From: Chroococcidiopsis sp. TS-821
Lineage (GTDB): Bacteria; Cyanobacteriota; Cyanobacteriia; Cyanobacteriales; Chroococcidiopsidaceae
Direction: 5' to 3'
DNA length: 64,000 bases
Assembly (NCBI RefSeq): GCF_002939305.1
Contig: NZ_MVDI01000001.1
Location: 310,001-374,000, forward strand
Below, piece after piece: positions 27,534 through 35,254 of this stretch. The position numbers were made by a program, and so were the translations under genes. A model generated the notes under the pieces. The model had not been told where the DNA came from and did no database searches. It saw nothing but the letters and a program-made list of their open reading frames with translations. The first letter of the stretch is position 1; every line of letters begins with the position of its first letter.

Positions 27534-28031
27534 ATGGAACAAATTTCTCAAAATTCTTCTAACTTGACGCACTTAGACAGTCAAGGACAAGCTCAAATGG
27601 TTGATGTTTCGCACAAAACGGCGACTGTGCGCCAAGCTGTTGCAGCAGCAAGTGTGCGAATGTTGAGCGAAACTTTTGCCACAATCCAAGCGGGAAACGC
27701 CCCGAAAGGCGATGTTTTGGGGACTGCAAGACTTGCGGGAATTATGGCGGCGAAACAAACAGCGAATTTAATTCCGTTGTGTCATCCTTTACCGTTGCAC
27801 AAAGTCGAAGTGCAGATTGAACCAGATTCACACTTACCTGGTTATCAAATTAGGGCATCAGTTAAAACCAAAGCAGAAACTGGTGTAGAAATGGAAGCGT
27901 TAACCGCAGTTTCAGTTGCGGCGCTAACTTTGTACGACATGGCAAAAGCTTTGGAAAAGTCGATTTCGATTGAAGCAATTCATTTGGTTAGTAAATCTGG
28001 TGGGAAGTCGGGAGATTACCATAATGGGTAA
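27534..28031 (+). CDS. moaC: Cyclic pyranopterin monophosphate synthase MoaC
   Basis: A 165-residue protein that, after MoaA, converts 3',8-cyclo-GTP to cyclic pyranopterin monophosphate in molybdenum-cofactor synthesis. Diagnostic sequences are [32 protein letters not shown] followed by LIPLCHPL, and [15 protein letters not shown] with a conserved Lys in the C-terminus (KSGGKSGDY). ATG 27534 gives the typical N-terminus; the frame extends to 27495. Moco is needed by nitrate reductase, which fits the nitrate genes at the window's other end. Confidence 0.95.
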   Translation: MEQISQNSSNLTHLDSQGQAQMVDVSHKTATVRQAVAAASVRMLSETFATIQAGNAPKGDVLGTARLAGIMAAKQTANLIPLCHPLPLHKVEVQIEPDSHLPGYQIRASVKTKAETGVEMEALTAVSVAALTLYDMAKALEKSISIEAIHLVSKSGGKSGDYHNG

Positions 28032-28055
28032 TTGGTAATTGGTAATTGGTGATGG
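28023..28055 (+). repeat. GGTAATTGGTAATTGG tandem repeat
   Basis: Perfect to near-perfect GGTAATT heptads overlapping the last codons of moaC (N-G-stop is part of the repeat) and running into the gap before the Uma2 gene. Confidence 0.8.
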
Positions 28056-28090
28056 TTGCGATCTGAGATTTGCATTTTTTGGAGGCGGCG

Positions 28091-28648
28091 ATGAGCAAAA
28101 CGCCAGTAAAGCTAACGTTGGAGGAGTACAAAACTTACACAGATGGTACTGATAAGCGTTACGAACTTGAGGATGGAGCGTTGTTAGAAATGCCTCCTGC
28201 GACTGGCAAGCATGAGGCGATCGTGACTTTGCTATTGATTTATTTTTACTCAGAAATCCAGAAACGGGGGCTAGCTTTACAAGTTCGTCCGAGTGGTACA
28301 GAAGTACAAACAACAAACGAGAACTCCCGACGACCTGATGTTTGTATTATTACGAATGAACAAGCGCAAAGTATCGAAAATGTTTCGGCGATTATCCAAA
28401 CTCCACCACCATTAGTTGTCGAAGTTGTCAGTCCAGAGTCTATCGATCGAGACTATAATCGTAAAACACTAGAATATGCAGCCGCTGGCATTCCTGAATA
28501 CTGGATTGTCGATCCATTAATGAATCAAGTGACGGTATGTTTGCTCAATCAGGAAAGTTATCAACGAATAGTGTACGCGGCAAATCAGCAGATTTCTAAA
28601 CTTCTACCACAGTTACAACTGACAACCCAGCAAATCTTATCGGCATAA
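28091..28648 (+). CDS. Uma2 family endonuclease-like protein (DUF820)
   Basis: A 185-residue protein of the PD-(D/E)XK superfamily. It has an N-terminal LTLEEYKTYTDG, an RYELEDGALLEMP block with conserved acidic residues, RRPDVCIIT, and the core VVEVVSPESIDRDYNRKTLEYAAAGIPEYWIVDP. These are greatly expanded in cyanobacteria and their role is unknown. The start ATG 28091 has GGAGG at 28081-28085; the earlier in-frame ATG 28070 lacks one. A second, broken Uma2 gene lies at 47151-47741. Confidence 0.88.
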   Translation: MSKTPVKLTLEEYKTYTDGTDKRYELEDGALLEMPPATGKHEAIVTLLLIYFYSEIQKRGLALQVRPSGTEVQTTNENSRRPDVCIITNEQAQSIENVSAIIQTPPPLVVEVVSPESIDRDYNRKTLEYAAAGIPEYWIVDPLMNQVTVCLLNQESYQRIVYAANQQISKLLPQLQLTTQQILSA

Positions 28649-28772
28649 GTGAATATACTAAAAGTCTAGTGCTACTTTTACCTCTCCACACTTACCCATA
28701 GATTGCATCCAACCTGGGTATGGTAGTTGAGCCAAATAGTTCTGCCTCAGATGGGGAATTTTGTCAGGCAAG

Positions 28773-29729
28773 ATGACGTTGTTCGATAAAGTCCAACCGT
28801 TTTTAGTACTGCTATCGATTTTGATCGGGCTAGTACTAGCTCAGGCAGTATGGTTTAGCGATGTTGCTTCAACAATTATTGTGCCACTGCTGGGAATGAT
28901 GTTGTACGCAACGTTTTTGCCACTGCCTTTAAAACGATTTGGACGAGTACTGCGCAACTTTAAGGTGACACTCGCAAGCTTACTCGTTAACTTTCTGTGG
29001 ACACCTGTTTTTGCTTGGGGATTGGGTGCTGTATTTCTGCAAGGTAGCCCTGATTTACGAGTAGGGTTACTGATGCTAATGGTTACACCTTGTACAGATT
29101 GGTATCTTGTTTTTACGGGAGTTGCAGGTGGAGATGTCGCTTTGGCAACTGCTCTATTACCATTAAACTTGATATTGCAAATCCTGCTACTTCCAGCTTA
29201 TCTCTTCATTTTTGCAGAAACGTTAGTTGAGTTAAACCCTATCCAACTTTTAGAAAGTATGGTTTGGGTATTACTTGTTCCTCTGTTTTTAGCTATAGTC
29301 TCGCGACAATTTGTTTTCTGGTGGAAAGGCAATATTTGGTTTGAGCAGACAATTGCAAAAATTACAGTAGTGCAAGTTATTAGCCTTAATCTAGCAATTA
29401 TTGCTATTTTTGCTTCTGAAGGAAGTACACTCCTACAGCGCCCAGAATTACTATTTCTGCTTTTTGTGCCTGTTTCTTTGTTCTTTGTGACAAATTTTTT
29501 GTTGGCGCAATGGGTTGGACGTTGCTTGCGTTTTTCTTACGAAGAGTTAGCTTGTTTTAGCTGCACTACTTTAGCTCGTAACTCTCCTTTGTCTTTAGCG
29601 ATCGCTGTTTCTACATTTCCCCATCGACCTTTAATTGCTCTGACATTAATCATTGGTCCATTAATTGAGTTACCCATCATGGTTTTCATTTCTCAATTAC
29701 TGTTGCGAATTCGACGGCAAAAAGAGTAG
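28773..29729 (+). CDS. Bile acid:sodium symporter / ACR3-like transporter
   Basis: A 318-residue protein with about 9-10 transmembrane segments. The conserved half-membrane motif MVTPCTDWYLVFTGVAGGD resembles the ACR3/BASS family Cys-containing motif. A later block CTTLARNSPLSLAIA fits the second crossing region. ACR3 proteins export arsenite; related members move organic anions with sodium. No ars genes are adjacent, so the substrate remains open. ATG 28773 is preferred over TTG 28761. Confidence 0.75.
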   Translation: MTLFDKVQPFLVLLSILIGLVLAQAVWFSDVASTIIVPLLGMMLYATFLPLPLKRFGRVLRNFKVTLASLLVNFLWTPVFAWGLGAVFLQGSPDLRVGLLMLMVTPCTDWYLVFTGVAGGDVALATALLPLNLILQILLLPAYLFIFAETLVELNPIQLLESMVWVLLVPLFLAIVSRQFVFWWKGNIWFEQTIAKITVVQVISLNLAIIAIFASEGSTLLQRPELLFLLFVPVSLFFVTNFLLAQWVGRCLRFSYEELACFSCTTLARNSPLSLAIAVSTFPHRPLIALTLIIGPLIELPIMVFISQLLLRIRRQKE

Positions 29730-29734
29730 TTACG

Positions 29735-30115
29735 CTATTGCACTGCGGTATATCCACTGTGAACGACAGCCGCCACATCAGCAACTGCGACCTTTTGTGC
29801 TAAACTTTCTTCAATACAATCTTTAAATTGATTGAGTTTCAATGTATCTAGTAGCTTATTCCCTAATTGAGGTTTTACCAGTACAAAACTATAGTTTCGC
29901 AGCATTTGATTCACAGCAGCATCAACTGACCAAGTAACGCGATCGTGCGGTGCAAAAGCAACACTAATTGCAGTTTTAGGCATAGCAAAATCGAATTCAC
30001 TAACCGCATTCATACAACTATATTCAACAGTAATACCTTCCCATTGTTGAGTCAGTGTCGATAGAGGTGAGTTATGAATAAGTGTTAGCGATCGCACAAT
30101 ATTTCTCATCACCAA
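29735..30115 (-). pseudogene. Probable AraC-family regulator remnant
   Basis: The 126 codons keep an N-terminal sensor-like part (TQQWEGITVEYSCMN, ISVAFAPHDRVTWSVDA) as in cyanobacterial AraC regulators. They then jump to the first helix of an AraC DNA-binding domain (LKLNQFKDCIEESLAQ, VADVAAVVH) and stop after SGYTAVQ. The rest of the sensor domain and nearly all of the double HTH are missing. The match rests on pattern recall, and an intact small hypothetical protein is the alternative. Confidence 0.5.
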
Positions 30116-30333
30116 CTACCATGAATTCATGAAAATGTAGCATCCTCATGTTTTAGAAAATAACTCTTCGTACCTTAAATTTCAACTTTGTTACTAATAA
30201 AACCACTCTTCTTTGTGTCCTTTGTGGTTTATTATTCTCCCACTTTTATCAAAGCTCTAATACTGCCAGCAACCGCCTTCCCTAATTTGTCGCTAAAATC
30301 ATCATAAGGCGTGCATCGAGTTCGGCTAGGCAA

Positions 30334-31026
30334 ATGAACAACATCTTCAGTCGCAAAATCCCCAACTTGACTAAGCAAATATTATTACTAAGCTTAGCAG
30401 TAGCTAATACCTCTATTGTTGGTATTGTACCTAGTCGAATAGCACAAGCTGCTCAAGAAGTTCCGGTTGTGAGTTCTGCAGCTTTGGGGCAAAATATGGA
30501 TGTTCCTTGGTCGCGTCCTGTCAGAATTAACGATCCTTTTGAAGGAAGTTATCTTGGAGTTTTTGACCGCAACTACTTTAGTCGCAGGTTTCTTAATAAC
30601 AACGTCAGATTTGAAATTTTAAGTCTTTGGAGTCCCAATTCAGTTCGTTTCTTATTAGCTTCTAGAGAGCGAAATTGCGCGTATTCGAGGAGATTTTTAG
30701 CTAATCGCGTGTTTGCGCCTCGCATTATCGCTTATCGAGGACGAAGGTTCATATATACAGGATTTCCTTACGCTAGCTTTCCAGTTCCCAGATGCGCAAT
30801 CGCAACCAATACGCAAAATGCTGTAAGACTTTTTATTCGTACAGGCGAACAAGTTTATCAACTTGATGGTAGTAATAGCACATTTGCGATTACTCCTGAT
30901 GTTGCCAAAGCTTTAAGATCGACTCCAATTGAAAATGTCCAGATTAGGTTAGTGACAGAAAGCGGTGAAATTATTGATAGTGAAATTGGTAGGGGAACCG
31001 TTGAATCTTGGAGAGAAATTTATTAA
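30334..31026 (+). CDS. Hypothetical exported protein
   Basis: A 230-residue protein with a likely signal peptide (basic start, hydrophobic ILLLSLAVANTSIVGIV, cleavage near AQAA). The mature part is rich in Arg, Phe and Tyr (FDRNYFSRRFLNNN, YRGRRFIYTGFPY) and has two Cys. No known domain is recognised. It is probably a periplasmic or extracellular protein. It is preceded by a 218-nt gap that carries a dispersed TTTGTGTCCTTTGTGG repeat. Confidence 0.65.
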   Translation: MNNIFSRKIPNLTKQILLLSLAVANTSIVGIVPSRIAQAAQEVPVVSSAALGQNMDVPWSRPVRINDPFEGSYLGVFDRNYFSRRFLNNNVRFEILSLWSPNSVRFLLASRERNCAYSRRFLANRVFAPRIIAYRGRRFIYTGFPYASFPVPRCAIATNTQNAVRLFIRTGEQVYQLDGSNSTFAITPDVAKALRSTPIENVQIRLVTESGEIIDSEIGRGTVESWREIY

Positions 31027-31065
31027 GAACTCAGTAAGTGGGTAAAAAGAAGTATAAATGAAGGC

Positions 31066-31090
31066 TTGGTAACTGGTAATTGGTAATTGG
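31066..31090 (+). repeat. GGTAATTGGTAATTGG tandem repeat
   Basis: Heptad array of the same family as at 20258, 26042 and 28023, located 40 nt after the stop of the exported-protein gene. Confidence 0.75.
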
Positions 31091-31311
31091 AGCAGCATTA
31101 ACCATATTTGATTAGGGCCATATAACAGTGATTTCTTCTTCACGTTTCAATGCGCGATCGGCAGTAACTATTACATTAGGCTGCCAATGCACTCCACGCA
31201 AATATATCCGGTGACGCGCATTCACTACAACTGTTGCTACTATTCAGATCTTGCACCATTTTCATCTGTTCCCCGATGGCTCGCCCTGCATTATAAAATG
31301 CGGGCTAACAG

Positions 31312-31331
31312 CCTGGGAATTGATTCTCAGG
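31312..31331. repeat. Palindromic repeat, CCTGGGAATT type
   Basis: CCTGGGAATTGATTCTCAGG is an imperfect 20-nt palindrome. A perfect version lies at 34662-34683. Confidence 0.7.
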
Positions 31332-31622
31332 CGGGCTGTATGGCTAAACTGAGAATGCTGCAAGATTTCAGACTACCGGCTTGTTCCACGTCTGCGGCTA
31401 AATTATTCGAGAACGCTAGCAAGTTGGATGTACTACTTGATACCATTTCTCTTCTTTAGTTGCAATTCGCTTTTGTCATCATCATGGTGAATTGTCTCGA
31501 TACGTGACATCGGTGAAATGGCTAGGCTAGTTCTCTATCTTCGCCCTGTCCTTAGCAAGAATGTGCCAGAAAATTTTAGAATAAGTGAGATATCTATAGT
31601 TACTCAATAATCATAACGACTT

Positions 31623-31886
31623 ATGCCTCCTCGTTGGCCGCGTAAACCGGATCGCCGCGATCCAGCGTATCGTCGCTTGGACGATCGCATGAATTTTGCA
31701 ACGCACGTCGCCATTTTTGCTGTGACAAACTCTGGATTGTGGTTCTTCTACAACCTCAAGTCGATTACTTGGACTTGGCTACCTTGGTTAACAGCAAGTT
31801 GGTTAGTTGTGTTACTAGTGCATTTAATTTATATTTCGGCGATCGCTGATTATTCAGAACCAGAAAACCCTTCAAAGTCTACTTAA
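31623..31886 (+). CDS. Small 2TM domain-containing membrane protein
   Basis: An 87-residue protein with a very basic N-terminus (PPRWPRKPDRRDPAYRR) and two hydrophobic helices (about residues 25-43 and 50-73) rich in Trp. It matches the 2TM-domain small protein type common in cyanobacteria. The function is unknown. It is followed after 70 nt by a DUF3181 gene on the same strand. Confidence 0.7.
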   Translation: MPPRWPRKPDRRDPAYRRLDDRMNFATHVAIFAVTNSGLWFFYNLKSITWTWLPWLTASWLVVLLVHLIYISAIADYSEPENPSKST

Positions 31887-31956
31887 AGATAGATGAAAAT
31901 CAATCGTTAATTAGAAATTGTGACAGTGACAGGATTGCAAAGTGAGATTAAACACT

Positions 31957-32265
31957 ATGGCTAACCAAAGTACGACAGAAATTCTCGAAGCCCTAGCAGC
32001 TGAAATCGGCGAAAATATCTATATCGATGTTGCTAAATGGCATCTTTATCTTTCTGATGCAAAGTTGCACAAGGTTTTAGCAGAAAAATTTTATCCACTT
32101 CTTTCGGCTAATTCTGTGAATGAAGACGAAGTTTTAGCAATTTTAAAAGATATGCCTATTAAGATTGGCGGTGGGAGAAGAGAAATTCCTTTAATCGATT
32201 TATTACCGATGCAATGCCAAGTGAACTTGATCGATATTGTGGAGAAGTATCAAAGTCGATTTTAA
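31957..32265 (+). CDS. DUF3181 family protein
   Basis: A 102-residue cyanobacterial protein. It starts MANQSTTEILEALAAEIGEN and contains DVAKWHLYLSDAKLHKVLAE and the basic GGGRREIPLIDLLP block typical of DUF3181. It is probably soluble and alpha-helical; the function is unknown. ATG 31957 is chosen over the upstream GTG-like start at 31942 because it matches the family N-terminus. It converges with murJ, whose stop is 7 nt away. Confidence 0.8.
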   Translation: MANQSTTEILEALAAEIGENIYIDVAKWHLYLSDAKLHKVLAEKFYPLLSANSVNEDEVLAILKDMPIKIGGGRREIPLIDLLPMQCQVNLIDIVEKYQSRF

Positions 32266-32271
32266 TCCTCG

Positions 32272-33864
32272 TTATCTTGCAAACCGCTGGCGCAGGCGCG
32301 AAATTACTAAATCAACTTCAGGTAACTTCATCTGCAAAGCGATCGCGGCAAATACAGCAAGTCCGACTAAACCAGATATAGTCAGTTGCAACAACTGAAC
32401 AATGAACCCCTCACTACCGAGGACTTGTTGAGTAGCCCAAAGCGTCACCCAACTGGTAGTTCCAGCAACAAAGCTACTAGCAATTAAGCTGAAAATCGGT
32501 ATGCTCCACTCACGTAATGGTAAACCATTCAGCCGACGGTTGAGAATGAGGAGAAACATAATCGTTGAAGCAAAGTTAACTCCTACTGTTGCTAGCGTAA
32601 TCCCTGGCGCGCCAAAAGGCTTCACCAAAAGGTAATCAAGCCCCGCATTGAGGATAATATTGAGTAAACTAACGCGAAACGGAGTCGTACCATCACCTAA
32701 CGCATAAAACACTCTCACAAGAACATCGCGCGCTAAGTAGACAAACATACCAATACCATACGCCATGAGTACTGACGCGACTAGCTGCGAACCTGCTTGC
32801 CCAAAAGCACCGCGTTCGTAGATTACGCGTACAATCGGAACGGCTAAAGCCACAAATAACGCACCTAATGGTAGCATCGTTACACCTGTAACGAGTAACC
32901 CTTGACGAATACGCAGTTTGAGATTTCCCCAATCTTCCGGTGCGGCTAACTGCGAAAGCATTGGAAGTAAGGGCAGTAAAATCATATTTGAAATAATGCC
33001 CAAGGGTGTTTGCACAAGTAAACCAGCGTAGCTAAATGCTGCTGCTGCGCCTGCAATTCCTGAAGCAAAAAACAGATCGGTATAGAGATTGATCTGCATC
33101 ATTCCTGAAGAAAACGTTGCGGGAGCCATAATATTAATGACTTCGCGGACTCCAGGAGAACGAAAATCAAATCTTAAGCGCAGAGTCCCTAATCCTAATC
33201 GCCATTGCGTAATAAGTTGAGCAAGCCATTGTAAAATTGCACCAGCCAGCGTTCCCCAAGCTAAAACTTGTCCGCCAAGTAAAGCGTATTGCGGTAAGAC
33301 GATATCGTTTCCTAGCTGAAAGGCTAAGATTCCCAGTCCAATAATGATTGTGATGCTAGAAAGTACTGGACTTATTGAGAGTAGCCAATATTGATTTGCC
33401 GTGTTTAACGTGCCAAAGCCAATTCCCACCAACCCTGCAAGTAATGCCATCGGTGCCATAATTTGCAGTTGCACAGTGGCGATCGCTTGTGTTTGCGAAC
33501 TCAACTGTGGACCTAGTAAGCTGATAAAAAAGTCAGCAAAGACAACTAAGATGACAGTAATCAGAATAAGTAAGCCACTCACCAGTGTGGTTGTGGTTTC
33601 GACTAACTGCGCAGATTCTTGCTTGCTGCGTTTGGATAAAACACTGACTATGGCACTATGAATCGGTCCATTGACACCACCGAGTAGTACCCAGAAGAAG
33701 CTAGGAACAACGTACGCATAGCTATAAGCATTCGCTACCACACCAACACCAAACGCCGCCGCGATCGCTTGTTGACGCACAAGAGCTACGAGTTTACTTA
33801 GCAAAGTTGCAACTGCAACGATCCCAGCAATTCCAGCTAACGAACGAGAAGGTTTTTCAGACAC
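32272..33864 (-). CDS. murJ: Lipid II flippase MurJ (MviN family)
   Basis: A 530-residue polytopic protein of the MOP superfamily with about 14 hydrophobic segments. It starts at GTG 33864 with SLAGIAGIVAVATLLSKLVALVRQ, the MurJ N-terminal motif. Conserved pieces include GGVNGPIHSAIVS, FASGIAGAAAAFSYAGLLVQTPLGI and the later VLVRVFYALGDGTTP. It flips lipid II across the inner membrane for peptidoglycan synthesis. No operon partner is adjacent. Confidence 0.93.
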   Translation of the reverse strand: MSEKPSRSLAGIAGIVAVATLLSKLVALVRQQAIAAAFGVGVVANAYSYAYVVPSFFWVLLGGVNGPIHSAIVSVLSKRSKQESAQLVETTTTLVSGLLILITVILVVFADFFISLLGPQLSSQTQAIATVQLQIMAPMALLAGLVGIGFGTLNTANQYWLLSISPVLSSITIIIGLGILAFQLGNDIVLPQYALLGGQVLAWGTLAGAILQWLAQLITQWRLGLGTLRLRFDFRSPGVREVINIMAPATFSSGMMQINLYTDLFFASGIAGAAAAFSYAGLLVQTPLGIISNMILLPLLPMLSQLAAPEDWGNLKLRIRQGLLVTGVTMLPLGALFVALAVPIVRVIYERGAFGQAGSQLVASVLMAYGIGMFVYLARDVLVRVFYALGDGTTPFRVSLLNIILNAGLDYLLVKPFGAPGITLATVGVNFASTIMFLLILNRRLNGLPLREWSIPIFSLIASSFVAGTTSWVTLWATQQVLGSEGFIVQLLQLTISGLVGLAVFAAIALQMKLPEVDLVISRLRQRFAR

Positions 33865-33969
33865 AAAGCATTACTACTATCTCAACCTCATAACATTTAA
33901 CCGCGAATTGCGATTTTAGTGAGCGAGCTTCGGCAGTTGGCTTCCATGATTTTTTGTCCTGTGCGATCG

Positions 33970-34201
33970 CTATTTCAACAAGTCTTCAATTTCTTCATCC
34001 GTCAATCCGAACTGCCTAAAAATTCGCAATACATAAGCAGGAGACATTTCTTTTGCTCCTATATCGATTGGGACGACTCGTGTATTCCCTTCAACAACAC
34101 GGGTATAAAGACCCTTTACCCTCGCGGTAAAATGTGCTACCTGCCTTTTCTAAAAGTTTAATTAATTGCTTTGGCTTGAGGGAGGGAATATTTTTAGGTA
34201 T
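33970..34201 (-). pseudogene. Frameshifted HicA-family toxin remnant
   Basis: Minus-strand translation gives PKNIPSLKPKQLIKLLEKAG and FYREGKG. After a small deletion the frame changes and the protein resumes as YTRVVEGNTRVVPIDIGAKE and MSPAYVLRIFRQFGLTDEEI, ending at TAG 33970-33972. This is the HicA/YcfA mRNA-interferase type. The start position reads ATA rather than ATG, and the His-containing part of the usual GKGDH segment is lost at the frameshift. It is inactive as it stands. Confidence 0.75.
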
Positions 34202-34417
34202 AAACTGCCCTAAACTCGTAAACTTCTGATTCTGGCTCCTTTGATTCCACAGTCAAAAACTCATGCAATTCCTTTATTGGAACAGGAGCGTAATAGATAT
34301 CAGTTCTAGACTCGTAAATATCTTGACAAGACTCGCGCTATCCTGCGTTTCGCCTTGACTGACAGTTCCATTTTCTAAACACTAAGCAACCCAATAATCG
34401 GCACTTTGTTGCAACAT
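34194..34417 (-). pseudogene. Broken HicB-family antitoxin remnant
   Basis: From ATG 34417 the minus strand reads LQQSADYWVA, an in-frame TAG, then CLENGTVSQGETQ. A frameshift follows, and it continues DIYESRTDIYYAPVPIKELH and EFLTVESKEPESEVYEFRAVY before TAA at 34196-34194. This is a HicB-like antitoxin with one nonsense codon and one frameshift. Its end overlaps the hicA relic start, the usual coupled arrangement. Confidence 0.7.
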
Positions 34418-34624
34418 GATGTAAAAATCTATACTTCTTTTGAAATAGCCTTGTGCTGTTAATTTTAGTCCAAGACTATATTTTGCGCGTTACCCACATA
34501 GCTTAGCTTTGTTAAGGTTCGCTGTGAATAGCTGGAGGCTGCACGGAGTCTTGAGGGGTTACATATGAACTCCAAAGATTGCGTAGTGAGGAAAGCGCAA
34601 GCAATAAAGATGAAATAGAGATAA

Positions 34625-34796
34625 CTGAGATCTTGCACTATTCTCACTTACCCGACAGCCTGCCTGGGAATTAATTCCCAGGCTCATAGCTCAAGCCCAC
34701 TCAAAGTGGACTAAAAGGCTGATTCAGTCTGATATCATCAGATGACTGTTAGCGGTGGGAGAGTGGGTAATAGATGAAATTGGTGCAAGAGCTCAG
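34625..34796. mobile_element. 172-bp element with terminal inverted repeats (MITE-like)
   Basis: The left end CTGAGATCTTGCACTA (34625-34640) and the reverse complement of the right end, CTGAGCTCTTGCACCA (34796-34781), agree at 14 of 16 positions, and similarity continues toward ACCC. Inside lie the perfect palindrome at 34662-34683, a CCACTCAAAGTGG hairpin and a TCTGATATCATCAGA palindrome. It has no coding capacity. A solo end is found at 31243-31272. Target-site duplications were not evident. Confidence 0.55.
34662..34683. repeat. Perfect 22-nt palindrome, GCCTGGGAATT type
   Basis: GCCTGGGAATT is followed by its exact reverse complement. It lies inside the inverted-repeat element and is related to 31312-31331. 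Confidence 0.8.
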
Positions 34797-35080
34797 GGTA
34801 ATTGTGATTGCTTATTTTAACAATCTATAGTATATTTAAAATAATGGAAATATTTACAAAATTTTAAAATCCAGACAGATTTTCAGTATAAAGAAAATCA
34901 TTTATTAATTCAAATAATACCAGAAAGTAACCCCAAAAATAAAGCGATTTTTTTGCTGAATTTATCAAAAGTTAATAATTCAAAGCTGTACAAAAGAAAC
35001 AATGTAAAAGTGTCTTGATGGATGCGATCGCTACAGAATACAGAGGTAAAATGTAGCATAATGACTACGTAGAAACTCTG
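34797..35080. other. AT-rich leader of the Dnd-associated ATPase operon
   Basis: This 284-nt stretch is strongly AT-rich (for example 34815-34870 and 34905-34985) and has no ORF. It contrasts with the neighbouring genes and probably holds the promoter of the small ORF/ATPase/protein-4 operon. Confidence 0.5.
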
Positions 35081-35254
35081 ATGAATCTACAAGACAACGT
35101 TAGCGAAGTGCAAGAGCCTATCGATACAGCACCACCGGAAGTCAGGCAAATCATCGAACGGGTATGGAAGCTAGAAAAGAGCAGACTTGATAAAAAAACC
35201 AACAGCCATATCAACGATGATATTTTGCGGATTGTCAAGGAAGCAGTGCGATGA
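35081..35254 (+). CDS. 57-residue small protein coupled to the Dnd-associated ATPase
   Basis: ATG 35081 opens a 57-codon frame (MNLQDNVSEVQEPIDTAPPE at the start, then a helix-prone RQIIERVWKLEKSRLDKK and ILRIVKEAVR). Its TGA (35252-35254) overlaps the ATG of the ATPase gene (35251) in an ATGA junction. An upstream in-frame TAG at 35054 fixes the extent. The protein is charged and probably alpha-helical, with no known domain. The 4-nt overlap argues for translational coupling and a functional link with the ATPase. No strong Shine-Dalgarno sequence precedes it. Confidence 0.65.
   Translation: MNLQDNVSEVQEPIDTAPPEVRQIIERVWKLEKSRLDKKTNSHINDDILRIVKEAVR

Larger units (their letters stand above)
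31027..31622. other. 596-nt intergenic region with repeats
   Basis: It holds a GGTAATT heptad array (31066-31090) and a stretch (31243-31272, TCTTGCACCA then TTTCATCTGTT) that matches one end of the inverted-repeat element at 34625-34796. It also has an imperfect palindrome, CCTGGGAATT...TCTCAGG (31312-31331). A possible 90-codon frame at 31187-31459 reads through these repeats and is not credible as a gene. Confidence 0.6.

Noticed and set aside
31187-31459. 90-codon plus-strand ORF in the gap after the exported protein
   Set aside because: It reads through the solo inverted-repeat end and the CCTGGGAATT palindrome and has an unlikely amino-acid composition. No RBS or family resemblance was seen.
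33919-34161. 80-codon plus-strand ORF
   Set aside because: It is antisense to the HicA remnant, whose minus-strand translation is far more protein-like.
34465-34647. 60-codon minus-strand ORF starting in the left end of the 172-bp element
   Set aside because: Its first codons are the terminal inverted repeat and the rest matches no protein type. It is treated as non-coding.
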